Origin: Candidatus Stramentimicrobium fermentans
GTDB taxonomy: Bacteria; Atribacterota; Phoenicimicrobiia; Phoenicimicrobiales; Stramentimicrobiaceae
Reading direction: 5' to 3'
Length of the DNA: 64,000 bases
Assembly: GCA_012520575.1 (NCBI GenBank)
Contig: JAAYOB010000005.1
Span: 17,632 to 81,631, forward strand
Shown here piece after piece: positions 1 to 8,751 of this stretch; within the stretch, counting starts at the first letter, position 1; each line of letters begins with the position of its first letter. The position numbers were made by a program, and so were the translations under genes. Below the pieces are notes generated by a model. It did no database searches and was not told where the DNA came from. It was given only the letters and a program-made list of their open reading frames with translations.

Positions 1-1
1 T

Positions 2-274
2 TACCACCAAATTCCACTTGAATTTGTTCCGGGCATTGGTAAAAAAACTAAAGAGAAGCTATTTAAGCATTTTGGAACCGAAATGAATATCTTACATAAC
101 ACTTCCCGGCAGGAATTAAGTAAAGTAGCTGGACCGAGAATTGCCGCTGACATTATCTTGGCTCATAAGGGCAAATTGAATCTTTTATCTGGCGGTGGGG
201 GAAGGTATGGCAAAGTAAAAAGAGATGCTATAAAAAATAATAAGAATAGTTTTCAGAAAGAGAATTTAATTTAA
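2..274 (+). CDS. C-terminal fragment of an EndoQ/YqxK-like PHP-domain nuclease (partial)
   Basis: The open frame runs in from the left window edge, so only about 90 residues are visible and the true start lies outside. The fragment opens with a helix-hairpin-helix-like segment (PLEFVPGIGKKTKEKLFKHF) and ends near a glycine-rich GGGGRYGKV motif. From memory, that combination is typical of the C-terminus of the TIGR00375/endonuclease Q family, PHP-fold enzymes that act on deaminated DNA. The catalytic PHP domain is off-window, so activity cannot be judged. A DNA-repair nuclease just upstream of the primase gene is plausible. The assignment rests on motif recall alone; another HhH-tailed DNA-binding protein remains possible. 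Confidence 0.55.
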   Translation, partial: YHQIPLEFVPGIGKKTKEKLFKHFGTEMNILHNTSRQELSKVAGPRIAADIILAHKGKLNLLSGGGGRYGKVKRDAIKNNKNSFQKENLI

Positions 275-314
275 TAGAGTATAATTTACCGGTTGTCCGA
301 AATAAAAAAATATT

Positions 315-365
315 TCATTCATATAGGAGCGTATTTCGTCTAACACTAAATATGAATGATTTTTT
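315..365 (+). terminator. Candidate Rho-independent terminator before dnaG
   Basis: Ten-base inverted repeat TCATTCATAT (315-324) and ATATGAATGA (350-359), followed at once by a run of six T (360-365). The 25-base loop is long, so folding strength is uncertain. It sits 40 nt after the EndoQ-like gene and would separate that gene from dnaG. Confidence 0.55.
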
Positions 366-446
366 AAAATAGTCAAAAAAAAGAAGGATTTTTCATATCT
401 TTGCAGAATTAAATAATTAAGAGGCTTATTTATTAAGGAGCATTTT

Positions 447-2207
447 TTGGTTAGATACTCAGATGAAACTTTAGATGAAATCAGAAATAGATTAGATATA
501 GTAGCGCTTGTTTCCGAATATGTTTCCTTAAAGAAAAGCGGAAAGAGCTATAAAGGGCTCTGCCCTTTTCATCAGGAAAAAACCCCTTCTTTTCTGGTGG
601 ATGTTGAAAGGCAGATATTTCACTGTTTTGGGTGTGGAGAGGGAGGAAATATCTTCACCTTTATTATGAAAATGGAAAGATTAAATTTTCCGGAAGCGGT
701 TAGAATGTTGGCCCGTAAAGCAGGTGTAGCATTGCCGGTTTCTGAAAAGCGGAATATAAAAGATGTACAGGAAAGGGAATTAATTTATCGTTGTAACGAG
801 ATAGCCGCTGACTATTATCAGAAAAAACTATTTTCAATACAGGGAAAAAGGGCCTTACAATACCTCTTAGAGAGAAGCTTCACTAAAGAAATAATAAAAA
901 CCTTTCATCTGGGTTATGCTTTACCCGGATATGAAAATCTGATTAATGCTCTATTATCCCAAAAAATAGCGCAATCGGATCTATTTAAAGCCGGGTTAGT
1001 AGCGAAAAGCAGCAGATCCAATCAAGTTATAGATTATTTTCGAGATAGAATCATTTTTCCAATTTTTAATTTACAGGGGAAGATAATTGCCTTTGGTGGT
1101 AGAGTACTGGATGATAAATTACCAAAATATTTGAATTCTCCCGAAACCCCGGTCTACCATAAGGCTAAAAACCTCTATGGCTTTTTCCAGGCTAAAAGAG
1201 GTATCCGCCAAAAAAATCAGGCTATCATTATGGAAGGCTATACCGACGTACTGATGGCACATCAGTACGGGTTTGAAAATACTGTTGCCTCATTAGGTAC
1301 TGCCTTAACCGAGCAGCAGGTTGATTTAATAAAAAGATTTGCAGATGAGATAATAATTTCCTTTGATGCAGACACTGCCGGTAAGAGTGCAGCTTTGCGG
1401 AGTCTCGGTATTATCAAAAAAGCAGGAATTACAGTAAGGGTGATATCTTTGCCTGACAATAGCGACCCTGCCAGTATCCTTTTACAAAAGGGAAAAATAT
1501 TTTTTAGCAATCTAATAGACAATGCTCTGACACTAATTGATTATAAGTTAGAGGTAATGATGAAACAATATAATCCGGCTACCAGTGTAGGGAAAATTTC
1601 AATCGTTAGGGAGTTATTTCAGGATTTAAGTGCTATGAATAGTGAAATTGAATTGCATAGTTCAGTTAAGAAAATCGCTGAGAAACTGAAATTAAATGAA
1701 GAGAGCATTTTGAAAGATTTGCATCAATACAAGAGAGGAAAAAGTAAACCATCCAATATTGCCACTAACTCTCGCGCTGAATCTACTCATGTTAATGCAG
1801 AGAAAATTTTAATCGGCAGTATGCTGCAAAAAAAAGAAGGGTTAGAAAGAGTTGTTTCTGAGTTAGAGATTGAAGATTTTTCTGTGACTGAACATCAAGC
1901 CATTGTTGCTATTATTATTGATCTTTTTGAAAAAGGCGAAAAAATTTCTTTGCAAAAAGTGATTGACCAAATAGAAAAACCGGAAATAATTAATCTATTA
2001 TCTCAAATCATGCTCAAAGATATTGTTTCCTTAGATTCTGCTGCACTGGAACGTTCAATCAGGGCTATTAAAACTCACAAGCTTAAACGGGAATTGGATC
2101 AGGTTAAAGGCAGAATAGTAAAAGAAGAAAAGGGCAATAGAGAGGTTAACCCGGAGTTACTGCTGAAATACCAAAATATATTAGAGAAAATAAAGAAAAT
2201 GGCATAA
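447..2207 (+). CDS. dnaG: DNA primase DnaG
   Basis: Synthesises RNA primers at the replication fork in partnership with the replicative helicase. The 586-residue protein has the three expected parts. An N-terminal CHC2-type zinc-binding domain carries C39, H42, C60 and C63. A central RNA polymerase core contains a Toprim fold, with the EGYTD motif at 263-267 and DAD at 307-309 as metal-binding acidic residues. The C-terminal part, from about 440, is the helicase-interaction region. Length is normal for the family. The start is TTG at 447, chosen because AAGGAG at 435-440 lies six bases upstream and the protein then begins at the conserved pre-zinc-domain helix. rpoD follows after 78 bases, the classic macromolecular synthesis arrangement, although rpsU is absent. 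Confidence 0.97.
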   Translation: MVRYSDETLDEIRNRLDIVALVSEYVSLKKSGKSYKGLCPFHQEKTPSFLVDVERQIFHCFGCGEGGNIFTFIMKMERLNFPEAVRMLARKAGVALPVSEKRNIKDVQERELIYRCNEIAADYYQKKLFSIQGKRALQYLLERSFTKEIIKTFHLGYALPGYENLINALLSQKIAQSDLFKAGLVAKSSRSNQVIDYFRDRIIFPIFNLQGKIIAFGGRVLDDKLPKYLNSPETPVYHKAKNLYGFFQAKRGIRQKNQAIIMEGYTDVLMAHQYGFENTVASLGTALTEQQVDLIKRFADEIIISFDADTAGKSAALRSLGIIKKAGITVRVISLPDNSDPASILLQKGKIFFSNLIDNALTLIDYKLEVMMKQYNPATSVGKISIVRELFQDLSAMNSEIELHSSVKKIAEKLKLNEESILKDLHQYKRGKSKPSNIATNSRAESTHVNAEKILIGSMLQKKEGLERVVSELEIEDFSVTEHQAIVAIIIDLFEKGEKISLQKVIDQIEKPEIINLLSQIMLKDIVSLDSAALERSIRAIKTHKLKRELDQVKGRIVKEEKGNREVNPELLLKYQNILEKIKKMA

Positions 2208-2285
2208 AATTAAATCTAACGAAAAATCCTGCTCATAAGGCGCAGGTGTCTATTATTTAAATATCAGGATAGAGGTGCAATAAAA

Positions 2286-3395
2286 ATGGCTAAGAAAAAA
2301 GAGATGGATAAGCTTATTGAAAAAGGTATGGAAAAAACTTACCTTACATTTCAAGAGATTGAAACCTATCTTGATGATGATATCTTGAATATTAATAAGA
2401 TTGAGGATTTATACGACACTTTGAGTAAATATGGTGTTGATGTTGTCGATGAAGAAGATAAAGAAGAAGATAGTTATAGTGCTGAAAAAGAAAAAGCAAA
2501 GAAAAAAGGCATTCAGGCTATTTCTACTAAAAAGACTGCCACAGACTTGGCTATTGGCAGGGGCATTGAACTCGATGACCCGGTAAAGATGTATCTGAAA
2601 GAAATCGGTCAAATAAGATTATTAACCGCTGATGAAGAGGTTGAATTAGCTAAACGTATGGAGGCCGGTGATGAAGAGGCTAAAAAAATACTAGTACAAT
2701 CTAATTTGAGATTGGTAGTCAGTATAGCCAAGCGCTATGTGGGTAGGGGCATGCTTTTTTTAGACTTGATCCAGGAAGGGAATATGGGCTTAATCCGGGC
2801 AGTGGAAAAGTTTGATTATCGGCGCGGATACAAATTTAGCACCTATGCTACCTGGTGGATCAGGCAGGCCATAACCAGGGCTATTGCAGATCAGGCTAGG
2901 ACTATCAGGGTGCCGGTACATATGGTGGAAACCATCAATAAATTAGTGCGCACATCAAGGCTTCTTCTACAGGAGTTGGGAAGAGATCCTACCTTGGAAG
3001 AGATTGCTGAAAAAATGGAATTGCCTCTTGAAAAAATAAAGGAGATTATTAAGACTGCGCAGGAACCGGTTTCTTTGGAAAGCCCAATTGGCAAAGAGGA
3101 TGATAGCCATCTGGGAGATTTTATCGAAGATGAAGATTCCCCGGCTCCGCCAAAAATTGCTTCCCATACTCTCTTAAAAGAACAACTGGAAGATGTTTTG
3201 AAGACATTGACTTTTCGGGAAAAACGCGTTTTACAGTTAAGGTTCGGTATTGCCGACGGGCATCCGCATACACTGGAAGAGGTTGGGCGAGAATTTGGTG
3301 TTACCAGGGAAAGAATCAGACAGATTGAGGCCAAAGCACTTAGGAAGCTTAGACATCCTAGCCGCAGTAAAAAACTGAGAGATTACTTAGAATAA
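2286..3395 (+). CDS. rpoD: Primary RNA polymerase sigma factor (sigma-70/SigA type)
   Basis: Housekeeping sigma factor that directs RNA polymerase to -35/-10 promoters. The 369-residue protein has a short acidic region 1.1 (about 1-60), region 1.2 from about 94 ([12 protein letters not shown]), a strongly conserved region 2 (about 135-208, including [13 protein letters not shown] for -10 recognition and melting), region 3, and region 4 (about 305-365) with the helix-turn-helix ending in [16 protein letters not shown] for -35 recognition. The length matches SigA of Gram-positive type, without the long insertion of proteobacterial RpoD. An AGAGGTG sequence lies upstream of the ATG. It is probably co-transcribed with dnaG. 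The tRNA promoters in this window (TTGACC/TTGACT with a 17-base spacer and TATAAT) fit this sigma factor. Confidence 0.98.
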   Translation: MAKKKEMDKLIEKGMEKTYLTFQEIETYLDDDILNINKIEDLYDTLSKYGVDVVDEEDKEEDSYSAEKEKAKKKGIQAISTKKTATDLAIGRGIELDDPVKMYLKEIGQIRLLTADEEVELAKRMEAGDEEAKKILVQSNLRLVVSIAKRYVGRGMLFLDLIQEGNMGLIRAVEKFDYRRGYKFSTYATWWIRQAITRAIADQARTIRVPVHMVETINKLVRTSRLLLQELGRDPTLEEIAEKMELPLEKIKEIIKTAQEPVSLESPIGKEDDSHLGDFIEDEDSPAPPKIASHTLLKEQLEDVLKTLTFREKRVLQLRFGIADGHPHTLEEVGREFGVTRERIRQIEAKALRKLRHPSRSKKLRDYLE

Positions 3396-3462
3396 TCTGA
3401 GAAAAGTATTATAGATATAACGAAAAAATTTCATTATCTTAATAAAAAACATATAATTGTGA

Positions 3463-3491
3463 TTGACCTTTGCTCTTTTATAGATTATAAT
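3463..3491 (+). promoter_or_regulatory. Sigma-A promoter of tRNA-Asn
   Basis: TTGACC at 3463-3468, a 17-base spacer and TATAAT at 3486-3491. This is near-perfect consensus, and the tRNA begins 15 bases after the -10 box. Confidence 0.85.
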
Positions 3492-3505
3492 AAATTTCAC
3501 ATTAT

Positions 3506-3577
3506 TCCTCGGTAGCTCAACGGTGGAGCATCCGGCTGTTAACCGGAGGGTTGTAGGTTCGAATCCTACCCGAGGAG
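3506..3577 (+). tRNA. tRNA-Asn (anticodon GTT)
   Basis: Full cloverleaf by eye: acceptor stem TCCTCGG (3506-3512) with CCGAGGA (3570-3576), a D arm, anticodon stem TCCGG/CCGGA enclosing the loop CTGTTAA with anticodon GTT, and a T arm GTAGG-TTCGAAT-CCTAC. The discriminator is G3577. The 3' CCA is not encoded (CCT follows), so it would be added after transcription. The gene stands alone with its own promoter and a downstream hairpin. Confidence 0.97.
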
Positions 3578-3590
3578 CCTGACTGACCAT

Positions 3591-3630
3591 AGACAGAACC
3601 TCCTTAGTGGGGGTTCTGTCTATTTCACTT
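3591..3630 (+). terminator. Terminator-like hairpin after tRNA-Asn
   Basis: AGACAGAACCTCC (3591-3603) pairs with GGGGGTTCTGTCT (3609-3621), allowing one T-G pair, around a TTAGT loop. This gives a strong 13-pair stem 13 bases after the tRNA. The following sequence (ATTTCACTT) is only moderately T-rich, so efficiency is uncertain. Confidence 0.6.
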
Positions 3631-3938
3631 ATAATAGACAGGGCTATACTAGATTTTATCTTCGATTTATTAACAGTGATTTTTTAATAAAAGATTAAAT
3701 GAATTTACTTTCGTTCCAAAAGGGTTCCTTCGTTTAGGAGATTTTTCAGGCCATTAGTGTAGGTTTGTAGCTTGTCCAGGCTGAAGACAATTTTGGGAGG
3801 GGATTATGTCTTTTCTTCAGGAAAAGTATTTCTTGGTGATAAGGATAAAATTGGGGAAAAGTCAAGATGAATGAAGCACCCTGCGGCAAGCTACAGGGTG
3901 TTTCGCTATATCTTAATATTTAATAAGGAGTATAACTT
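3629..3938. other. Non-coding region with two hairpins of unknown role
   Basis: No convincing gene lies between the tRNA hairpin and the LeuA-like gene. Two structures stand out. CTGAAGACA and TGTC-TTTT-CTTCAG (about 3779-3822) form a stem around a G-rich loop. CACCCTG and CAGGGTG (about 3878-3902) are separated by a ten-base loop and followed by TTT. The second could be a leader attenuator for the downstream gene, or an end of a decayed mobile element, since an IS256 remnant lies beyond that gene. I could not match either hairpin to a known riboswitch. Confidence 0.4.
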
Positions 3939-5147
3939 ATGAGTTATCAGTATCATAAAAAAGATGAATGGTGGGTTAGTCCCTATAACTTTATTGATGA
4001 AGTTAGAGAACAAATAGGCCTTTCCTTACCGATTCAAATCCACGATGCTACACTCAGAGACGGTGAACAGACCCCTGGGGTTGTATTAACTAAAGATGAG
4101 AAAATAAAGATTGCCAAGGGTCTGGATAAAGTGGGCGTAGAAAGGATTGAAGCAGGTATGCCGGCAGTATCAGAAGAAGATGAGAAGGCTATTAAAGAAA
4201 TCAGTAAGTTAGGTCTAAAATCCAAAATATTTACTTTTGCCAGAGCCCTTGAAAAGGATATTGATAAAGCAGTTGAATGTGGGGCAGATGGAGTTGTACT
4301 CGAGATACCCATTGGATATCCTAAACTAAAATATCAGTTCAACTGGACTTGGGAAACCGTGCTGGAAAAGAGTGTAGATATTATTAACTATGCAAAAAAA
4401 GCTGGTCTTTATACTGTTTATTTTCCTTACGATACTACCCGTGCTAGAGAAGAGGACATAGAAAATCTACTAACTAACCTTATGAAAAATTCCAATCCGG
4501 ATTCCATTGGTGTTGTAGATACTATGGGTTGTGCACTTCCCGAAGCTATTCAGTACCTAGTTAAAAAATTTAAAAGATTAACAAACTTACCTGTAGAGAT
4601 TCATACCCATAATGATTTTGGCATGGCTGTTGCTACAGAAATTGCCGGCATCAATGCCGGTGCTCAGGTGGCACATACCTGCATAAACGGTCTTGGAGAA
4701 CGAACCGGTAATGCGGCTTTAGAAGAAATTATTACATCGCTTTATATGCTGCTTGGTATCAAAAATAATTACCAGATTGAACAGCTGCTTCCACTAAGCC
4801 GATACATGCAAGATATCACGGGAATTGAATGTGCTGATAATAAACCTATTGTTGGCAAAAGGAATTATACAAGAGAGTCAGGAATAGGAGTTGATCTGGT
4901 TGTTAAAAATCCTTTAGCCATGTTTGCAACAAATCCGAGTATCTTTGGTCGAACCGGTAATGTTGTACTTGGCAAGAAGAGTGGAAAATTATCTGTTATC
5001 TATCATTTAGAGAAATTAGGTATAAAAAATGCAAGTGATGAGAAAGTGCTTCAGATATTAAGTAAGGTAAAACAGCTTGGTATACAGAAAAAGACATTGA
5101 TTACGATAGATGAATTTAAGGAAATTGTTGAGCAAATAGGATTATAG
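3939..5147 (+). CDS. LeuA/homocitrate-synthase-like DRE-TIM acyltransferase
   Basis: Belongs to the family that condenses acetyl-CoA with a 2-oxo acid (isopropylmalate, homocitrate, citramalate and related synthases). The TIM-barrel catalytic motifs are intact: DATLRDGEQ at 36-44, HTHND (metal-binding histidines) at 222-226 and NGLGERTGNA at 250-259. At 402 residues it lacks the C-terminal LeuA allosteric domain of full-length LeuA (about 510 residues), so leucine feedback as in LeuA is not expected. Substrate cannot be told from motifs: homocitrate or citramalate-type activity, or a short isopropylmalate synthase, are all possible. AAGGAG (3924-3929) precedes the ATG. The gene stands alone, with no leu or lys pathway gene nearby, and is flanked by degenerate DNA, which may indicate an insertion or rearrangement site. 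Confidence 0.85.
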   Translation: MSYQYHKKDEWWVSPYNFIDEVREQIGLSLPIQIHDATLRDGEQTPGVVLTKDEKIKIAKGLDKVGVERIEAGMPAVSEEDEKAIKEISKLGLKSKIFTFARALEKDIDKAVECGADGVVLEIPIGYPKLKYQFNWTWETVLEKSVDIINYAKKAGLYTVYFPYDTTRAREEDIENLLTNLMKNSNPDSIGVVDTMGCALPEAIQYLVKKFKRLTNLPVEIHTHNDFGMAVATEIAGINAGAQVAHTCINGLGERTGNAALEEIITSLYMLLGIKNNYQIEQLLPLSRYMQDITGIECADNKPIVGKRNYTRESGIGVDLVVKNPLAMFATNPSIFGRTGNVVLGKKSGKLSVIYHLEKLGIKNASDEKVLQILSKVKQLGIQKKTLITIDEFKEIVEQIGL

Positions 5148-5165
5148 CAATACAATACCTACATG

Positions 5166-5196
5166 CTTTTAATTATAAGCGAGTTATAATTAAAAG
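5166..5196 (+). terminator. AT-rich perfect hairpin after the LeuA-like gene
   Basis: Perfect 13-base inverted repeat CTTTTAATTATAA (5166-5178) and TTATAATTAAAAG (5184-5196) around GCGAG, starting 18 bases past the stop codon. The stem is AT-rich and no long T run follows, so it may be a weak terminator or an mRNA 3'-end stabiliser. Confidence 0.45.
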
Positions 5197-5386
5197 TTGT
5201 GGACAATAGGATGAAAAAGCATATCCTTAATGGAAGGTACAAGTTAACAAAAATATTTCCAAATAAGAGAGGATATGTTTAGAGAACAGTATATATAAGA
5301 AAAGGACTTTTGCGCAGAAAAAAGTGAAATCTGGTCACAATTAGAGCAGCTGGATATAGTAAGGAGTCCGTATGATGCTGCAATAG

Positions 5387-5660
5387 GCTCTGGAATGGGA
5401 AGAAGATTTCTTTACCTTCTATGATTTCCCAGCTCTGCACTGGATGCATATCCGGACGACTAGCCCAATAGAGTCAACTTTTGCCACCGTACGTACGGAC
5501 CAAGTGCTGCGGATCCCGAAAGGCAAATCTGAGCATGGTTTTCAAACTTACACAGGAGGCTGAAAAAACTGGCGGTGGATTTGGGAATATTAAATGATTC
5601 TACTTGTTGGAGGGTAGGAAATTTCAGTATGGAGAGCTGGCGGAGAAAGCAGTATAATAG
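5387..5660 (+). pseudogene. Decayed IS256-family (Mutator-type) transposase, C-terminal remnant
   Basis: Translating in shifting frames recovers the highly characteristic end of IS256-type transposases. From 5387 one frame reads WEEDFFTFYDFPALHWMHIR and then TTSPIESTFATVR. After a frameshift or small deletion near 5491-5505, another frame reads CGSRKANLSMVFKLTQEAEK. A second slip in an A run (about 5563-5568) restores NWRW. The catalytic DDE portion upstream is not recognisable, so this is a truncated, inactive fossil. No terminal inverted repeats could be identified. Confidence 0.85.
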
Positions 5661-6237
5661 TTAATATTCCAAAGAATGTGAATTTGTCTATCCACAAGAT
5701 TTGACAGTATCTGATTATATGCTTTAGGAATAATTTATCTGGAACAGCTTTTTTGTTAAGGAATATATTTTTGTTTGGATATAAGTCTTTACAACTCATT
5801 TAATCTGCAATGCAATATATACGGCATTATGACTAACAACAAATATCGTTACGATTTTAGCAATCCGAATAAATCAAATCATGATAAAAGTCCACTTTCA
5901 ATCTCCAATTTTTAATATTTAATTAGTGTAAGTTTTAGTGGGTATTTCTTAGATTACACTTAATAGTGAGTTAATAAAAAAGGTAGTTTAGAGCAAGGTA
6001 AAGATACCGGTATTATTATTTTAAGCAAAGGGCTTGAAGTAGATTTAACCATATAATAAAAAATCCCTGCTACGTTTAATTTAATTCTGATATACTAGTA
6101 ATATAATTGCTTAGCCCAGCGGAAGCTTCCCCCGGTAGCCGGTAAGAGTAGGATATAAGATTATTAATAGCTATCCGTATTTATCATACTATAATAAAAG
6201 GTCAACATATTTCAAAATAAGAGAAGGCAATCAATAA
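5661..6237. other. Degenerate intergenic DNA
   Basis: No frame here shows a credible protein, and the one open minus-strand frame (5590-5799) has no recognisable domain and overlaps the transposase fossil. The stretch is AT-rich and probably eroded former mobile-element DNA. A TATAAT-like sequence near 6100 could serve the following rhomboid gene, but no good -35 partner was seen. Confidence 0.4.
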
Positions 6238-6924
6238 ATGTTACCCTTACGGGATGAAATACCGACGAAAAGAGTTCCAATAATAACCATAATAATTATA
6301 CTGTTGAATTGTTTGGTCTACTTCTATCAATTTTTTATGATAAAGGACCTGCATTACTTTGTTTATTCCTATGGATTAATCCCCTATGAGATTACTAAAG
6401 GAGTATCTTTAGTTCCATCTGTCTCCACTCCTATTCAGTTAACAGTATTTTCTTCTATGTTTATGCATGGTAGTCTTGTACATCTCGCCGGTAATATGCT
6501 CTACCTCTGGATTTTTGGCAATAATGTGGAAGATTTTTTAGGGAAATTACGTTTTATTATTTTTTATGTTCTATCAGGTATTTTTGCGGCCTTAGGGCAA
6601 ATAATAGTCAGCCCTAATTCTACCGTACCAATGATCGGGTCAAGCGGTGCTATAGCCGGGGTTTTAGGTGCTTATCTGATTCTTTTCCCCAGAGCCAGAA
6701 TAACTACCCTGGTATTTTTTGGGTTTTTTATTAGACTGGTGAAGTTACCGGCAATATTTTTCTTGGGACTCTGGATTATTTATCAATTCTTATACGGGTT
6801 AACCGAAGTATCATTATCCGGAGGGGGCGCGGGAGTTGCCTGGTTTGCTCACATCGGCGGCTTTGTCGGTGGGATAATTTTAATCAAACTATTGAGTCCC
6901 AGGAAAAATTATTACTCTCGGTAA
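6238..6924 (+). CDS. Rhomboid-family intramembrane serine protease
   Basis: Cuts transmembrane segments of substrate proteins inside the membrane. The 228-residue protein has six or so hydrophobic segments (first at about 12-34). The catalytic serine lies in the GSSG motif (S136), with the partner histidine in AHIGG (H205). The conserved HxxxN-type segment HLAGNMLYLWIFG sits at 82-94, supplying the oxyanion-hole side. All key residues are present, so an active enzyme is expected. Substrates are unknown. It precedes tmk by 193 bases and may be transcribed separately. Confidence 0.93.
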   Translation: MLPLRDEIPTKRVPIITIIIILLNCLVYFYQFFMIKDLHYFVYSYGLIPYEITKGVSLVPSVSTPIQLTVFSSMFMHGSLVHLAGNMLYLWIFGNNVEDFLGKLRFIIFYVLSGIFAALGQIIVSPNSTVPMIGSSGAIAGVLGAYLILFPRARITTLVFFGFFIRLVKLPAIFFLGLWIIYQFLYGLTEVSLSGGGAGVAWFAHIGGFVGGIILIKLLSPRKNYYSR

Positions 6925-7117
6925 GAATAACTAGCTAAATATAAAATATAAAACTATATAATCTCTTTGCTATTTATCGCTTTTTTGCCTATTTTCAGTA
7001 ATTGAGATATAATCTCTATACATATCTGTTTATCCTGAAAGTCCCCTCTAAAGGTAATCTTAGGATTTTTTTGATAAATAATACTATTATTGGTAGAACA
7101 AAACCAGAAAGGAAAAA

Positions 7118-7804
7118 ATGAAAAAGGGGTATTTTGTCACATTGGAAGGATTTGAAGGCTCAGGGAAAACTACTTTGGCTCATAAATTATACCATATCTT
7201 TTTAAAGAATGGCTTTCATGCGCTGGTAACTAAGGAGCCGGGTGGAACTTCAGCAGGTGATAAAATCCGTAAAATATTATTAGAAAGAGAGAATGAAGGT
7301 TTGGGCTATAAGGCGGAATTATTGCTGTTTGCGGCCTCCCGTTCCGAAAATGTTAGAATCAATATTAAACCTGCATTGGAAAAAGGCTTAATAGTAATAT
7401 GTGATAGATACTTTGATTCTACCATCGCCTATCAGGGATTTGGGCGTGGAATTGATATGGATATAATCGAATACCTTAATAGTATTGCTATAGAAGGAAT
7501 CATTCCGGATTTAACCATATTTCTGGATGTAGATACCGAAATCGGCTTAAAACGCGCTACTACCCTCAGTAAAAGTACGGAATTACGTTTTGAGGATGAA
7601 TTTCTGCAAAAAAAAGAAGTAAATGGTAAATTATTCTTAGAAAGGGTCAGAGATGGGTATTATCAGATTGCACGACAAAACCCTGATAGAATAAAAATAA
7701 TTGATGCCAATCGCGATATCTCCTTGATATTAAAGGATATCATTGGTCTAATTGGCACGCATCTTTCTCTTAAATATAAAAAAGAAGTTATTTTAAACCT
7801 TTAA
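7118..7804 (+). CDS. tmk: Thymidylate kinase
   Basis: Phosphorylates dTMP to dTDP for DNA synthesis. The 228-residue protein shows the P-loop GFEGSGKTT (11-19), the EPGGT substrate loop (40-44) and the DRYFDST motif (96-102), all characteristic of bacterial TMPK. AGAAAGGAAA precedes the ATG. It begins the conserved block tmk-holB-ricT-trmN6-rsmI-metG. In Bacillus two small genes (darA/yaaQ and yaaR) lie between tmk and holB; both are missing here. Confidence 0.97.
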   Translation: MKKGYFVTLEGFEGSGKTTLAHKLYHIFLKNGFHALVTKEPGGTSAGDKIRKILLERENEGLGYKAELLLFAASRSENVRINIKPALEKGLIVICDRYFDSTIAYQGFGRGIDMDIIEYLNSIAIEGIIPDLTIFLDVDTEIGLKRATTLSKSTELRFEDEFLQKKEVNGKLFLERVRDGYYQIARQNPDRIKIIDANRDISLILKDIIGLIGTHLSLKYKKEVILNL

Positions 7805-7840
7805 AATAATTGAATACAGGTTAGTTCATTAGTTCTTATT

Positions 7841-8749
7841 ATGATTAATTTCGATGCTGTAGTTGGGCAGGAAAAGCCCATTCAAATACTAAAAAACTTA
7901 ATAAGATTTGGCAGAATAGGACATGCCTATCTTTTTACCGGTCCGGAAGGAACCGGGCGAAAAACGGTGGCTATAAGCTTTGCTAAGGCTGTAAACTGTC
8001 TTAATTTGCCTGAAAAATATGATCCATGTAATTATTGTTCAAACTGCTTGAAGACTGAAAAAGGTATTCATTCTGATTTCCATACCATTTCACCGCTTAA
8101 TTCAGTAATTACCATAGAGCAAATTAGAGAAATAAAAGAGACAATTTATTGGCGTCCCTTAGAAAACAGAAAAAAGATATTTATTATAAGTGATGCTCAT
8201 AAAATGACCCTCGCTGCCTCCAATTCTCTCTTAAAAATATTAGAAGAACCACCCTCTTATGCGGTATTAATCTTGATTACCTCAGTGCCCGAAAACCTTT
8301 TACCTACCATTCTTTCCCGTTGCCACAGAATTTCTTTCCAACCCTTAAAAAAGGCGGAACAGAAAGAGATATCAAACAGAATGGGCCGGGGTTCGGAAGA
8401 AAAAAATAAATATATAGATTGGGTTTTAAAGGCAAAATCGGAACAGCCGTTTAGCTATTTTTTTTCTACCGGTGAAAAAGAAATAAAAGACATCACAGAT
8501 TCCTTTTTAGATTTTACCGAAGTAATGATTCTCTGGTTTCGGGATATACTCTTTCTACAGTTAGGGCTGCCGCAGAATACCTTATCTTTTCCGGAGAGGA
8601 TTGATAAGATAAAAGACTTTGCCCAATTTTATTCCGAAGAAAGGATAATCGCTATTTTAGATTATTTGACCCAAATACCTGAAAAGATGGAAAAATATAT
8701 TAATCCCAAAATATTATTAGAAAACTTTATTTTGCAGATAGGTGATTGA
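7841..8749 (+). CDS. holB: DNA polymerase III delta-prime subunit
   Basis: Clamp-loader subunit that helps place the sliding clamp on DNA. The 302-residue protein has an AAA+ fold with the P-loop GPEGTGRKTV (34-43), a zinc-binding cysteine set (C53, C63, C66, C69) between Walker A and Walker B, and a LLKILEEPP segment typical of delta-prime and DnaX proteins. The P-loop is complete except that Arg-Lys replaces the usual Gly-Lys dipeptide order, as is common in HolB. Length fits holB rather than dnaX. The next gene starts within or right after its stop codon. Confidence 0.93.
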   Translation: MINFDAVVGQEKPIQILKNLIRFGRIGHAYLFTGPEGTGRKTVAISFAKAVNCLNLPEKYDPCNYCSNCLKTEKGIHSDFHTISPLNSVITIEQIREIKETIYWRPLENRKKIFIISDAHKMTLAASNSLLKILEEPPSYAVLILITSVPENLLPTILSRCHRISFQPLKKAEQKEISNRMGRGSEEKNKYIDWVLKAKSEQPFSYFFSTGEKEIKDITDSFLDFTEVMILWFRDILFLQLGLPQNTLSFPERIDKIKDFAQFYSEERIIAILDYLTQIPEKMEKYINPKILLENFILQIGD

Positions 8750-8751
8750 CA

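Noticed and set aside
4213-4240. GTCTAAAA sequence inside the LeuA-like gene
   Set aside because: No GAATAA-type box at 13-14 bases and it lies within coding sequence, so not a promoter copy.
5590-5799. 69-residue minus-strand open frame in the gap after the LeuA-like gene
   Set aside because: No recognisable domain, no ribosome-binding site, and it overlaps the transposase fossil and degenerate DNA.
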